Positions 8,940 to 17,988 are shown, counted from the first letter of the stretch. The stretch is 64,000 nucleotides of DNA from Phycisphaerae bacterium (GCA_016782865.1 JADHXR010000003.1:48961-112960); one strand, 5' to 3'. The notes: generated from the letters alone by a model not told the origin. A program made the numbers and translations.

Positions 8940-9995
8940 ATGGAAGGATTACGTAATGAAATAAAATTGGGCGATTGCATAGAGGTACTGTCTAAGATCG
9001 GCGAGCCTTTTGCCGATCTGATATTTGCCGACCCGCCGTTCAATATCGGCTACAAATACGACAAATACCATGACAAGGTTGATAAGAAGAACTTCGCTGC
9101 CTGGACGAAGGATTGGATGGCCGCGTGCAACCTAGTGCTAAAGCCCCAAGGCTCATTCTATATTGCCATAGGCGATGAACATGTTGCCGATGTGAAAGTC
9201 GCGGCGGATGAATTGGGTTTGGAGATGCGCAACTGGATAATATGGCATTACGCATTCGGGCAACAGATGAAGAACAAGTTTGCTCGATCCCACACGCACA
9301 TACTGTATTTCGTAAAAGACAAGAGTGATTTCATATTTAATGACGACTCTGTTCGCGTGATATCCGACCGCCAGAAGAAGTACCAGGACAAGCGTGCCAA
9401 TCCTGAAGGGAAGATGCCGGACGACGTTTGGGATGAGTATCCCCGTGTTTGCGGCACTTTCAAAGAGCGAACCGGCTTCCCGTGCCAGATGCCTGAAAGC
9501 ATCTTGGCGCGTATCATTCGCGTGAGTTCGAATAAGGAGAATTGGGTTCTGGATCCGTTCAGCGGCTCGGGAACGACCGCGGTGACGGCCCACAAGTTGA
9601 ACCGGGTGTATACGGGAATAGATATTTCTGAGGAGTATGTCAAGGAGGCAGAGAGACGTATCAGGGAATGTAAGGGCTTGCCAATTGAAGGTGAGAGTAA
9701 GCAGGGATGGAATGAGCATCTCGAAGCAGAACTTAAGTGGCTATATCACGAGAACAAAGTGCCCACCGAGCAACTTGATGCTGACTCTTTCCTATTAACA
9801 TTGTTTTCTGAGAAGTTCAATACGCGTGTGAGGAAAACAAGAAACCCGTTCCAGCCAAGAGAAATTAGAGATCGTCTGATCCAGATGAGGAAGAGTGCCA
9901 AGCTCGGTCCGTTACGCGGTCATTCAATTCCCCGGAAACCACGGAAATCACACACACGACGAAAACCATTAGAAAATGAAGTAGCGACGAAATAG
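8940..9995 (+). CDS. Beta-class adenine/cytosine-N DNA methyltransferase
   Basis: A 351-residue S-adenosylmethionine-dependent DNA methyltransferase. Catalytic motif IV 'DPPF' (31-34) lies before the AdoMet motif 'DPFSGSGTT' (205-213), the beta-class order seen in CcrM/HinfI-type N6-adenine enzymes; DPPF can also fit N4-cytosine. A variable region of about 110 residues lies near 230-335. The last 24 or so residues (basic, 'PRKPRKSHTRRKP') are encoded by a repetitive purine-rich tract, so the native end may have been replaced. No restriction gene is adjacent, so it is an orphan or partners with the divergent TIR genes. Confidence 0.88.
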   Translation: MEGLRNEIKLGDCIEVLSKIGEPFADLIFADPPFNIGYKYDKYHDKVDKKNFAAWTKDWMAACNLVLKPQGSFYIAIGDEHVADVKVAADELGLEMRNWIIWHYAFGQQMKNKFARSHTHILYFVKDKSDFIFNDDSVRVISDRQKKYQDKRANPEGKMPDDVWDEYPRVCGTFKERTGFPCQMPESILARIIRVSSNKENWVLDPFSGSGTTAVTAHKLNRVYTGIDISEEYVKEAERRIRECKGLPIEGESKQGWNEHLEAELKWLYHENKVPTEQLDADSFLLTLFSEKFNTRVRKTRNPFQPREIRDRLIQMRKSAKLGPLRGHSIPRKPRKSHTRRKPLENEVATK

Positions 9996-10041
9996 TTGAA
10001 GAAGATTCGCAGACAAAAGACGGAAGATAGAAAACGGAAAT

Positions 10042-10265
10042 CGGATGGTCTGGCCTTTGCCGTGCGGCACGGCATGCAGCGCGAGGAAGCATTGAAAGCG
10101 GTCACAATCACGCCTGCTGAAATACTGGGTGTCGCTGATCGGGTGGGGAGTCTTGAAGAAGGAAAGGATGCCGACATTGTGATTCTAAACGGGGATCCAC
10201 TGAACGTAAAAACGCGTGTAGAAAAAGTCATTCTCAATGGCAAGACTGTCTATACGGCAGACTGA
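10042..10265 (+). pseudogene. Amidohydrolase C-terminal fragment
   Basis: Only the last 75 or so residues of an imidazolonepropionase-like amidohydrolase remain: 'GLAFAVRHGMQREEALKAV', 'TPAEILGVADRVGSLEEG', 'KDADIVILNGDPL', 'VEKVILNGKTVY'. The frame is open back to 9996, but that part (KKIRRQKTEDRKRK) is read from a low-complexity GACGGAAGAT-type tract, not from an enzyme. The metal-binding HxH, Lys/His and Asp are all missing. Two such amidohydrolase genes probably once stood in tandem, and this is the end of the first. Confidence 0.7.
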
Positions 10266-10276
10266 GGAGAGAAGTA

Positions 10277-11173
10277 ATGAAGGCCAAATCCTCTATAGCT
10301 TTTGTTCCGATACTTTTAACGGTGCTTGTGGCAACCACGTTGACAAATGCCGCACCAGTTCGTAAGAAACTCGCTGTCAAGGCAGGTCGGATCATCACCA
10401 TCGCTGGGGCTGATGTCAAAAGCGGCGTCATCTTGATCGAAGACGGAACGATCAAGGCCGTTGGCACCGACCTGGAGATTCCCTGGGATGCCTTTGTCAT
10501 CGAGGCCAAGGACAGGGTGGTCATGCCCGGCTTCGTGCTGGCTCACACCTCAAGCGGCCTGGACCGAGAGAATGAGAACCTGCCAGAGGTGCCTTTTCTT
10601 TCCACATTCGATTCGATCGACCCAATCAGCACCTTCTTCGAAGACTCACTGCGTGATGGGGTCGTGGCCATGCTCGTTCTTCCCGGCAACAATACGCTGC
10701 TGGGCGGAACGGGAACCCTTGTCAAACCGTACGGCCGAACCGTCGAGGCGATGCTAATCAAACGTTATACGGGTTTGAAGATATCGCTGCGACCGAGCCG
10801 CAACACCAGCCGCATGGGACACATGCAGCGATACAGACGGTACATGTCCGACCTGAAAGACTATCTCGAAGAATACGAACAGCGAAAGGCCGATGCGAAA
10901 GAAGAGAAGAAGCCCTTCGACGAAGAAATCGATGTGACGAAACTCTCGATGGTCGATTTGTTGGATAAGAGGCTCACGGCGTTTGTCTATTGTGATCGGG
11001 CTGCCGACGTGCCAAAAGCCCTTGAGATCCAGCAGACCCATAAGCTGAACGTTGTTTTGGTGCTGAGCCCCGATTGCTATAAAGCCGCGGACCTGATCGC
11101 CAGGAGCAAGCTGCCGGTAATTTTGGACTCTGACCGACTTATTCAAGCCGTATTGGATGCAACCGAACTATAA
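10277..11173 (+). pseudogene. Exported amidohydrolase-like protein, C-terminally truncated
   Basis: A 298-residue frame with GAGGAG upstream of the ATG, a signal peptide ('VPILLTVLVATTLTNAA'), and the N-terminal composite domain of amidohydrolases ('AGRIITIAGADVKSGVILI', 'DGTIKAVGTDLEIP', 'VVMPGFVLAHTSSGLD'). The usual HxH after 'MPGF' is altered to 'LAHTSSG'. Relatives are well over 400 residues; here the coding ends at 'LDATEL' and is followed directly by flavodoxin-like sequence in the same frame after the stop. It is read as a deletion product; it may still be translated and exported but lacks much of the barrel. Confidence 0.6.
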
Positions 11174-11375
11174 TTCGAATTTGTGAAACTGAGCCGAATT
11201 AACATCAGACCTTGCGTTGCCTGTAAACAGTGTGTTCAGGACAACATCTGCAAAGTTAAGGATGACTTTCCGGAACTTGCAAAAAAATCAAGAAAGCCAA
11301 GGCATTGATTATTGGTGCATATATTCCCTATAACCATGAAGCATATCATTCATGTACTTCATCGCTGTGCTGAGA
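11174..11375 (+). pseudogene. Flavodoxin/NAD(P)H-dependent FMN reductase fragment with frameshift
   Basis: Reading on in frame after the amidohydrolase stop gives 'FEFVKLSRINIRPCVAC', 'CVQDNICKVKDDFPELAKK', then (after a one-base shift in the A-run at 11281-11287) 'IKKAKALIIGAYIPYN'. This matches the middle of flavodoxin-fold FMN reductases with a CxxCxxC-type cysteine cluster. Both ends are missing, and 7 A's stand where 8 would keep the frame. Confidence 0.55.
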
Positions 11376-11451
11376 TACGCGTAATTCAGCCGACGCAGAA
11401 AACCGCGCGGCTGATCAGCGGCGAGGCGAAGAAAGAGTCGGGAGCGTGACC

Positions 11452-12426
11452 ATGGAAAAACATATTGTCTGTTATGTACGGCGAAACCGTGTCACCGACT
11501 GGAAGCGACTAGTGATAACCCACGACGAGCCTGCGTTCCTCTATGGCAGCAATGATGAAAGGGTGTTCGTCAAGCAGTTGGCAGGTGGGGGGGCTCTTTG
11601 GGTTGTTTCTTCGATTCCTGAGAGGCCTCCTGAATTGGTCGCCCGTCTGTCGGTTAAGACTGTTGCGAAACGAGATGATCCTAAGCTGGGGGCGTTGGGG
11701 GTCAGCAAGCGGCTTCTACGGCACTTTGCCGAGTTTAACTGGATCGCGGTCGGCGGGGATGACTCTGAGTTCTTCGGTCACAATATTGCCGGAAGCGCAC
11801 TCTTAAGAACAGTCTTCGAGTCGACGTCTGGAGATCCGTGGGTCCTCAGTAGGGGGGCGAGAAAATGGCGGGGGCAATATGGTATGAAGCTTCAGCGTCC
11901 AACCAAGGTCAGTAATGCCGGGTTGGGCTCTCAAGAGAACGGAGTAGCGGCTCTCAAGGAGCTCGCCGCCACGAGCGCACGCTCCGTTTTCATAAGCTGG
12001 AAGTGGTGTGACAATCAAAGACAGTTGGTTAGGTCCCTGGCTTATGCTCTCGTGGAAAATGAGTTCATGCCTTGGCTGGACCTGCTGGCACTACCCAGAG
12101 CAAGGGCACTCAAGAAGGTCCAAGAGGACGAGGGGAAGCTGGAAAGCCTGCTGCGATACGGGTATCGGCGTTGCTTCGGCATGATCGGCATTGAGACCGG
12201 CAACTATGGGACCCAGTCTGACAGTAGCGGCAAGAACTGGACGCTTCGGGAGTGGGAAGGTAAGCTCGTTCGTGGGAGGGCGCTCGCGAGAATCGTGTAT
12301 CGCCCAAAGGGCGCGATTAGTTGTGGCGTGATGCCTCGTGCGGATCTGTGGCTTTCTAGCGCGCACCCACCGAGTGCCGCAAAAGAACTACGAAATTGGC
12401 TCGATAGCCATCCCGATGCCGGCTAA
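11452..12426 (+). CDS. Protein with unrecognised N-terminal domain and TIR-like C-terminus
   Basis: A 324-residue protein; the ATG at 11452 (GGGAG 8 nt upstream) is preferred over a GTG at 11446. Residues 1-150 form a domain I do not recognise ('GGGALWVVSSIPERPPELV', 'FFGHNIAGSALLRTVF', 'GMKLQRPTKV'). From about residue 180 a TIR/SEFIR-like domain appears: 'ARSVFISWKWCDNQRQLVR', 'FMPWLDLLALP', 'RCFGMIGIETGNYG' and 'NWTLREWEGKLV', with a Glu in the catalytic-like position. The likely design is a sensor fused to a TIR effector. It lies about 2.7 kb from the TIR pair and is probably part of the same immunity-like cluster, by inference. Confidence 0.7.
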   Translation: MEKHIVCYVRRNRVTDWKRLVITHDEPAFLYGSNDERVFVKQLAGGGALWVVSSIPERPPELVARLSVKTVAKRDDPKLGALGVSKRLLRHFAEFNWIAVGGDDSEFFGHNIAGSALLRTVFESTSGDPWVLSRGARKWRGQYGMKLQRPTKVSNAGLGSQENGVAALKELAATSARSVFISWKWCDNQRQLVRSLAYALVENEFMPWLDLLALPRARALKKVQEDEGKLESLLRYGYRRCFGMIGIETGNYGTQSDSSGKNWTLREWEGKLVRGRALARIVYRPKGAISCGVMPRADLWLSSAHPPSAAKELRNWLDSHPDAG

Positions 12427-12512
12427 CCAAAGCGTCTTTAGAGCGGCAAGACAGCAAACCCGGATGTTCGTCTAACAACGTAGATTCCTTGCATCACTTG
12501 GATACCTGAAAG

Positions 12513-13211
12513 GTGAGCATAGAAGTTCAGCACGAGGTAATGTCGTATGAGCGGGCCGAAGAACTCGTCGGCGCCCACGACAAAATCGGAGTAGCCCCAT
12601 GCATCTGCCGGCGGGAGCAGAAGATGAAAGGCGAGGGCTGTGACGGACCTGAAGAAACATGCCTGCAGTTTGGCATACTTGCCGATTATTGGGTACGACG
12701 GCACACGGCCAGGCTAATTAACCAGCAAGAGGCGATGGACATTCTTAAACAAGCTGATGCATCCGGGCTGGTTCTACAGCCCAGTAATTCCAAGGAAGCT
12801 GCGTTCCTTTGCTGTTGCTGCGGGTGTTGCTGTGCCGTACTTAGAAACATCAAGCGTCATCCAAAGCCCGCCTCAATTGTTTCTACACCCTTTGTGGCAA
12901 CTATGAACTCAGCTACATGTACGGGATGTGCAACCTGCATCGATCGATGTCAAACAGAAGCCCTGCGGCTGGAGGCCGATAAGGCGGCCCTGAACGCAGA
13001 GCGTTGTATTGGCTGTGGACTATGCGTCAGCACCTGTCCTACCGATTCACTTGCACTCATGCGTAAGCCCAAATCCGAACAAGCAGAAGTACCTAAGGAT
13101 TTTGATCATACGTTGATTAAAATCGGGAAGAATCGAGGCAAACTGAGCACAGCCGGCATGGTCAAGATGCTGGTGAAGTCGAAGGTGGATAGATTCCTGG
13201 CAGCAAGATGA
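12513..13211 (+). CDS. 4Fe-4S ferredoxin-type protein, probably N-terminally truncated
   Basis: 232 residues. It contains a Cys motif 'PCICRREQKMKGEGC', a run 'FLCCCCGCCCAVL', and two classical 4Fe-4S binding motifs, 'CTGCATCIDRCQTEAL' and 'CIGCGLCVSTCPTDSL'. Relatives of this family are longer, with an N-terminal winged-helix-like region before the first Cys motif. Here an in-frame TGA stands just before the GTG start and no good ribosome site is present, so the first 130-150 residues seem lost. A cytoplasmic electron-transfer role is expected. It could be residual coding sequence rather than a working gene. Confidence 0.6.
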   Translation: MSIEVQHEVMSYERAEELVGAHDKIGVAPCICRREQKMKGEGCDGPEETCLQFGILADYWVRRHTARLINQQEAMDILKQADASGLVLQPSNSKEAAFLCCCCGCCCAVLRNIKRHPKPASIVSTPFVATMNSATCTGCATCIDRCQTEALRLEADKAALNAERCIGCGLCVSTCPTDSLALMRKPKSEQAEVPKDFDHTLIKIGKNRGKLSTAGMVKMLVKSKVDRFLAAR

Positions 13212-13513
13212 GACTATGCTTACCATGTATTACGCAGTGACAAACCTCCTTCTAGTGTGCAATAGCAGTTTGAGAGTTACAATTACGCATTTATAACCTA
13301 ACGAGAGCATGGAGAGCGACAAGGACTAGACGCAGGAAACTGGCGACGCAGATGGCAGTTTTGGCTCTCCTGGTCTGTTCCAACGGCGTGACGTTCGGTA
13401 CAACATATTGAAAGGGAAGAAAATGTTGTGGAAAATGCAATGATTGTTACTATAGGTGACTTGAGAACCAATTATGCCATAAGAGTGCACCCGAAAGAGT
13501 GAGGAGCCGGGCC
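13212..13513 (+). other. Intergenic stretch with signal-peptide-like micro-ORF
   Basis: No full gene is visible. At 13352-13411 a 19-codon frame reads 'MAVLALLVCSNGVTFGTTY', preceded in frame by 'RTRRRKLATQ'. That is the form of a signal peptide whose mature protein is missing, so it is probably another scar. The GAGGAG site for the next gene lies at 13501-13506. Confidence 0.4.
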
Positions 13514-14584
13514 ATGAAGAAGTCTGTTGTGTTCTTGTTGTGTCTCGTCGGCTTGACCGCCTGTGCCGAAAGCTACAATATCGAGACCTACCGAGTGTTT
13601 GGCCCTGAACACCCGGGCCAATACAAGCATCCTGCGTCCATTACACAACTTGCCAACGGGGACCTTTATATTGCCTACTATGGCGGTTCGAGCGAGTATG
13701 GCGACGACACCGCCGTATACGGCTGCCGCCTCACAGTGGGCGAAACCCAATGGGCTGAACCTAAGGTCATCGCGAATACGCCTGACCGAGGCGAAGGGAA
13801 TCCCGTAGTCTGGCAGGCGCCCGACGGCCGGGTGTGGCTCTTCTACGTCAACCGGTATGGCGAAACCTGGTCCAACGCGCGAGTCAAGGGCAAGATTTCT
13901 GACGATGGTGCCCAAACCTGGTCGGATTCGTTCATGCTCAACTTCGAAGAAGGAACCATGGTTCGGGGCCAGCCCATCGTCCTGAGCAACGGCGACTATC
14001 TCCTGCCCATGTACTACGAGACCGGCGGAGACCGGGAGATGACGGCGTCCACGACCTGTTCCTACTTCATGCGTTACAACCCGAAGACGAAGGTATGGAC
14101 CGAAACCAACCGGATCAAATCGCCCATGGGCAATCTGCAAGCCCAGGTTGTCCAGCTTAGCGACAAGAATCTCATCGCCTATATCCGTCGAGGCGGCGAT
14201 TTCCTGCCTACCGACCACGGCTACATGTTGCGCTGCGAGTCCAGGGACGGCGGCTACACGTGGAGTGACGCGGTCGAGACGAAATTCCTCAACCCCAACT
14301 CCGCCGTTGATTTCATCAAGCTACGCAACGGCCATCTGCTGCTGGTCTACAACGATAGCATGAACGATCGCACGCCGCTGACCGTGGCTGTGTCGATGGA
14401 CGACGACAAGACCTATCCCTATCGGCGCGATATTGCGGGCGGCGACAATTCCTTCGCCTATCCCTATGCCATTGAGACCCGTGACGGCAAGATCCACATC
14501 ATCTACACGACGAACAGCCGAACGACCATTATGCATGCCGCATTCGACGAGTACGCCATCATCGGCTCACCGCCCGAACCGTAG
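13514..14584 (+). CDS. Sialidase-like (BNR-repeat) lipoprotein
   Basis: A 356-residue protein. The ATG at 13514 has GAGGAG 7-8 nt upstream; a GTG at 13499 is less likely. The signal sequence ends in a lipobox 'LTAC' (Cys17), so a membrane-anchored lipoprotein is expected. The rest is a six-bladed-propeller sialidase-like fold with Asp-box motifs 'SDDGAQTWS' and 'SRDGGYTWS', plus 'HPASITQLANGDLYIAYYG' and 'MVRGQPIVLSNGDYLLPMY'. Planctomycete members are usually called exo-alpha-sialidases, but the substrate is often uncertain. It stands alone, with decayed sequence behind it. Confidence 0.85.
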   Translation: MKKSVVFLLCLVGLTACAESYNIETYRVFGPEHPGQYKHPASITQLANGDLYIAYYGGSSEYGDDTAVYGCRLTVGETQWAEPKVIANTPDRGEGNPVVWQAPDGRVWLFYVNRYGETWSNARVKGKISDDGAQTWSDSFMLNFEEGTMVRGQPIVLSNGDYLLPMYYETGGDREMTASTTCSYFMRYNPKTKVWTETNRIKSPMGNLQAQVVQLSDKNLIAYIRRGGDFLPTDHGYMLRCESRDGGYTWSDAVETKFLNPNSAVDFIKLRNGHLLLVYNDSMNDRTPLTVAVSMDDDKTYPYRRDIAGGDNSFAYPYAIETRDGKIHIIYTTNSRTTIMHAAFDEYAIIGSPPEP

Positions 14585-14606
14585 TCGACTCTGTGACGTT
14601 TTGTGA

Positions 14607-14868
14607 ATGAAGATGATGACCGCGATTGTGACACTCGGATTTTGTGTGAGTATGTCGGCCGCAGAAGGCAGACCGTTGGTGGAAAAAACGCTGGTCAGTG
14701 AAGGTGAACTGTTTCCCCTGCTTCGTGCCGGACGTCATATCACGCGAAGTAAGGCGTTACCACAAAGACGGGATTCACGGTGTTTGTCTGGTATGAGCAT
14801 CCTTCTCCGATCTCTCCCGATCATGGTCATGGGCACTCGATCAGCGCCTTGACCGTGGTACACCCGCT
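14607..14868 (+). pseudogene. Degenerate exported-protein gene
   Basis: An intact-looking signal peptide start ('MKMMTAIVTLGFCVSMSAA') runs into 'VEKTLVSEGELFPLL' and then breaks. Coding-like pieces continue in other frames ('EVRRYHKDGIHGVCLV', 'EHPSPISPDHGHGHSI'), which suggests several frameshifts. The family is not established. From 14869 to 15051 I see nothing recognisable. Confidence 0.3.
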
Positions 14869-15051
14869 GCAGCCGTCCTAATTCCTCAGTCGTACACGCC
14901 GGATATGGATGCGTGTGTTCGCGCACGACAACTTCCAGGTCGAGTTCTGCGGAGATTCCGCGGGTAGTGAAAGGACAAACGACCATCGTCAAAACGGTGC
15001 TGCAGGTTATGTATGAGGCAGGCATCTCCTGACAACCCTGAAAAAAAATGA

Positions 15052-15079
15052 TTGTACATTTCTATCTTCTTACTGTAAT
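15052..15079 (+). promoter_or_regulatory. Weak candidate promoter of the two-component genes
   Basis: A TTGTAC-like -35, a 16-nt spacer and TGTAAT (15074-15079) stand about 77 nt before the activator gene. A 6-bp stem hairpin (CGGGTG/CACCCG) at 15098-15117 lies in the putative leader. Both calls were made by eye and are weak. Confidence 0.25.
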
Positions 15080-15155
15080 GTGCTGTTACTTGCAGAGCGG
15101 GTGGAGTACAACACCCGTTGAAGTCACCGGAAAGAACTACTTTGCTGACGGCTAG

Positions 15156-16532
15156 ATGACTGAACAGGATTTACATACTGCGGCAAAAGTCCTCATAGCC
15201 GATGATCAGCCTGATGTCTTGCAGGCATTGTGTCTGCTTTGCAAGCCGGAGGGATATCAGGTACAGACCGCCGCATCGCCCGATGCTGTTGTTGAAGCTG
15301 TGAGCAAGGCAGACTTTGACCTTGTCCTTATAGACCTTAACTATGCGCGCGGTCATACGTCAGGACAGGAGGGTTTGGATTTGCTTCTCAGGATTCAGCA
15401 GATCGATAGTATCCTTCCTGTTGTTATCATGACAGCCTGGAGTAGTGTCGAACTGGCGGTCGAGGCCATGCGGCGCGGTGCTCGAGACTTTGTGTCCAAA
15501 CCCTGGAAGAATGAACGGCTTCTGACCGTCATGCGCACCCAGATCGAACTGAGCAGGGCTCTGCGCCAGCAAAGGCAGCTCGAACAGGAGAATATCCTGT
15601 TGAGAGATGAGACTCACCGGCCCCTGATTGGTAAGTCACCTGCCTTTCAACACGTTCGGGATACGATTGCCAGGATTGGGCCCTCTACGGCCAATGTTTT
15701 AATCACTGGAGAAAATGGCAGCGGCAAGGGTGTTATTGCTCAGGCTCTGCACGAAGCCTCGCCTCGTAAAGACAGAGCCATGGTCACGCTAAACACCAGT
15801 AGTATTCCAGAAAGTGTTTTCGAGAGTGAGTTGTTCGGACATGTTGCCGGCGCCTTTACAGATGCCAAGTCAGATCGTCTGGGACGTTTCAAACTGGCTG
15901 ACAATGGCACATTGTTCTTGGATGAGATTGCCACAATCCCTGTAAATCTACAGTCCAAGCTGCTGCGCGTTCTGGAGAGTGGAGAATTCGAACCCGTTGG
16001 ATCGTCCAAGACATGCCGTGTTGACGCACGCATTCTGTCTGCGACCAATGCAAATCTGAATGAAGATATCGCCAAGGGCAATTTTCGACAAGACTTGCTC
16101 TATCGCCTGAATACTGTGGAGATTCGTGTGCCCCCCCTACGCGAGCGCAGAGAGGACATTTCCCTCCTGGCATTTCACTTTTTAGGCGAGCACGTGGTGA
16201 AGTATCGTAAAGCCATCACTGGTTTTGATGCAGCTTCCCTTCAGGTTCTGACAGACTATCCCTGGCCCGGTAATGTACGTGAACTGGATCACACGGTGGA
16301 ACGTGCGGTGCTGATGACCCATAGTGACACGATTCATCCCAGCGACCTGGGTCTGCAGTCGAGTGGGAACATTGAGTCGCAGCTTGAAGATATGACACTT
16401 GAGGAAATAGAACGCCGGGCTATTCGTAAGACCCTGATCCGATTTAACGGTGACGTCAGCAAGGCTGCGACGGCCCTGGGGCTCAGCCGGGGAGCACTGT
16501 ATCGACGCTTGGAGAAATACGGGATAGGATAG
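15156..16532 (+). CDS. NtrC-family sigma54-dependent response regulator
   Basis: 458 residues in three parts. The receiver domain has the phospho-acceptor Asp60 in 'LVLIDLNYARG' and Lys115 in 'FVSKPW'. The AAA+ sigma54-activation domain has Walker A 'GENGSGKG' (185-192), Walker B 'GTLFLDEI' (251-258) and the loop 1 motif as GAFTDA (232-237) in place of the standard GAFTGA. A Fis-type helix-turn-helix ends the protein ('GDVSKAATALGLSRGALYR'). It is expected to bind an enhancer and remodel sigma54 holoenzyme when phosphorylated by the kinase encoded next. A consensus sigma54 promoter after the kinase gene is its obvious target. Confidence 0.95.
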   Translation: MTEQDLHTAAKVLIADDQPDVLQALCLLCKPEGYQVQTAASPDAVVEAVSKADFDLVLIDLNYARGHTSGQEGLDLLLRIQQIDSILPVVIMTAWSSVELAVEAMRRGARDFVSKPWKNERLLTVMRTQIELSRALRQQRQLEQENILLRDETHRPLIGKSPAFQHVRDTIARIGPSTANVLITGENGSGKGVIAQALHEASPRKDRAMVTLNTSSIPESVFESELFGHVAGAFTDAKSDRLGRFKLADNGTLFLDEIATIPVNLQSKLLRVLESGEFEPVGSSKTCRVDARILSATNANLNEDIAKGNFRQDLLYRLNTVEIRVPPLRERREDISLLAFHFLGEHVVKYRKAITGFDAASLQVLTDYPWPGNVRELDHTVERAVLMTHSDTIHPSDLGLQSSGNIESQLEDMTLEEIERRAIRKTLIRFNGDVSKAATALGLSRGALYRRLEKYGIG

Positions 16533-16659
16533 TGGTCGGTAGTCAGTAGTCAGTAAAAAAGAGAAAAGAAGGAAGCCATGAAACAGAGTGCGTCGTTTTT
16601 CTGGAAACAATACATTGGCCCATGGCGTCAGCCTCAACTGACTACTGACCACCGACCAC
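16532..16659. repeat. Word-repeat palindrome E1 (GTAGTCA type)
   Basis: Two 23-bp arms (16532-16554 and 16637-16659), built from reiterated GTAGTCA/GTCGGTA words, are inverted repeats of each other with 22 of 23 positions matching, separated by 82 nt. The element fills the gap between activator and kinase genes and shares a base with the activator stop codon. The inner part has 'GGCGTCAGCCTC', similar to 'GGCGACAGCCTC' in E3 and E4. Confidence 0.8.
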
Positions 16660-16668
16660 CGGCTACTG

Positions 16669-17988
16669 ATGAAATTTGAACGTCAAATCATAGTCGGATC
16701 GCTCTTGAGTGGATTCGTAAGCTCAACGGCCTTGCTTATTGTCCTATGGACGTCAGGCATCACAACTGTCATCAAGGCAATATTGACTGTGCTGATTCTA
16801 TTGCCTTGGTTCGGATTTGCCTTGGGCTTGAAGGCCAAGGTCGTATTTTCTCTCCGTACCTTGTCCAGTTTTCTGGGTGCCTTGCGCGAAGGTGACTATT
16901 CGCTGCGGGCCAGAGGGAGTTATCGGGGCGATGCACTCGGTGAGGTCATATGGGAGGCTAACGCACTGGCAGAATCGATGCGAGAGCAGCGACTGGGCGC
17001 ATTTGAGGCCACAGCCCTGCTTCGGAAGGTCATGGCCCAGATCGATGTTGCCATGTTTGGCTTTGACAGCAAGCAGCGTCTGCAGCTAGTTAATGAGAAG
17101 GGCAGGCAACTCCTGGGGCGCAGTCCTGAGAAGTCCATTGGATACACGATCAGCGAACTGGGTCTCGCCCACTGTTTGGATGGGCCAACACCCCGGATTA
17201 TGGATCTGGCTCTGCCTGGTGGATTGGGACGCTGGGAATTACGTCGCGGCAACTACCGGGACAAGGGAGTGTCTCACCAGTTACTATTTCTCTCTGATTT
17301 GACCCGGACCTTACATGAAGAAGAGCGTTTGGCATGGAAACGTCTTATACAGATCCTGCGCCATGAGATTGGCAATTCCCTGACGCCCATCCAGTCGGTA
17401 GCCGGAAGTTTGCAGAGTCTGATGGACAGGCAACCTCGTCCCGACGATTGGCAAGAGGATCTGAGCAAAGGATTGGAGATTGTCGCGGAACGGTCCGAAA
17501 CGTTGCACCGGTTCATAGAATCCTATTCCGAGCTCACGCGCCTGCCCGAGCCCCAGGTCTCGGAAGTGGATGTCAAGACTTTGATGCAGCACGTTGCTGA
17601 GCTTGAAACGCGTGTACCTATCTCGATGGTAGCAGGACCTGACCAGGTCATTCGAGCAGATCATGACCAATTGGAGCAATTACTCATTAACATTATCACT
17701 AACGCTGTAGAGGCCAGCCTGGAATCCCAGCCGGACGGCAAGGGGCAGGTGGTGATGGGTTGGCAAAGCGATGACAGTGGACTACAGATTTGGGTAGAGG
17801 ATAACGGGCCGGGCCTGACTCAAGGCAATGAGGTATTTGTCCCGTTCTTTACGACCAAGCTGCACGGATCAGGGATTGGCTTAGCCCTGAGTCGCCAGAT
17901 CGCCGAGGCTCACGGGGGTCTTCTCACCCTTGAGAACCATACAAACAGGTCAGGATGTAGAGCCTGCCTGAGTCTGCCACTGGCGTGA
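16669..17988 (+). CDS. NtrY-like membrane sensor histidine kinase
   Basis: 439 residues. Two transmembrane helices (about 10-30 and 37-58) have almost no periplasmic loop between them. A HAMP-like linker and a PAS-like domain (about 115-210) follow. The H-box 'LRHEIGNSLTPIQS' has His232, and the ATPase domain has N-box 'INIITNAVEAS', G1 'VEDNGPGL' and 'FFTTKLHGSGIGLAL'. It probably senses a membrane or cytoplasmic cue and phosphorylates the activator encoded upstream. E1 separates the two genes, which otherwise look like one operon. Confidence 0.93.
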   Translation: MKFERQIIVGSLLSGFVSSTALLIVLWTSGITTVIKAILTVLILLPWFGFALGLKAKVVFSLRTLSSFLGALREGDYSLRARGSYRGDALGEVIWEANALAESMREQRLGAFEATALLRKVMAQIDVAMFGFDSKQRLQLVNEKGRQLLGRSPEKSIGYTISELGLAHCLDGPTPRIMDLALPGGLGRWELRRGNYRDKGVSHQLLFLSDLTRTLHEEERLAWKRLIQILRHEIGNSLTPIQSVAGSLQSLMDRQPRPDDWQEDLSKGLEIVAERSETLHRFIESYSELTRLPEPQVSEVDVKTLMQHVAELETRVPISMVAGPDQVIRADHDQLEQLLINIITNAVEASLESQPDGKGQVVMGWQSDDSGLQIWVEDNGPGLTQGNEVFVPFFTTKLHGSGIGLALSRQIAEAHGGLLTLENHTNRSGCRACLSLPLA

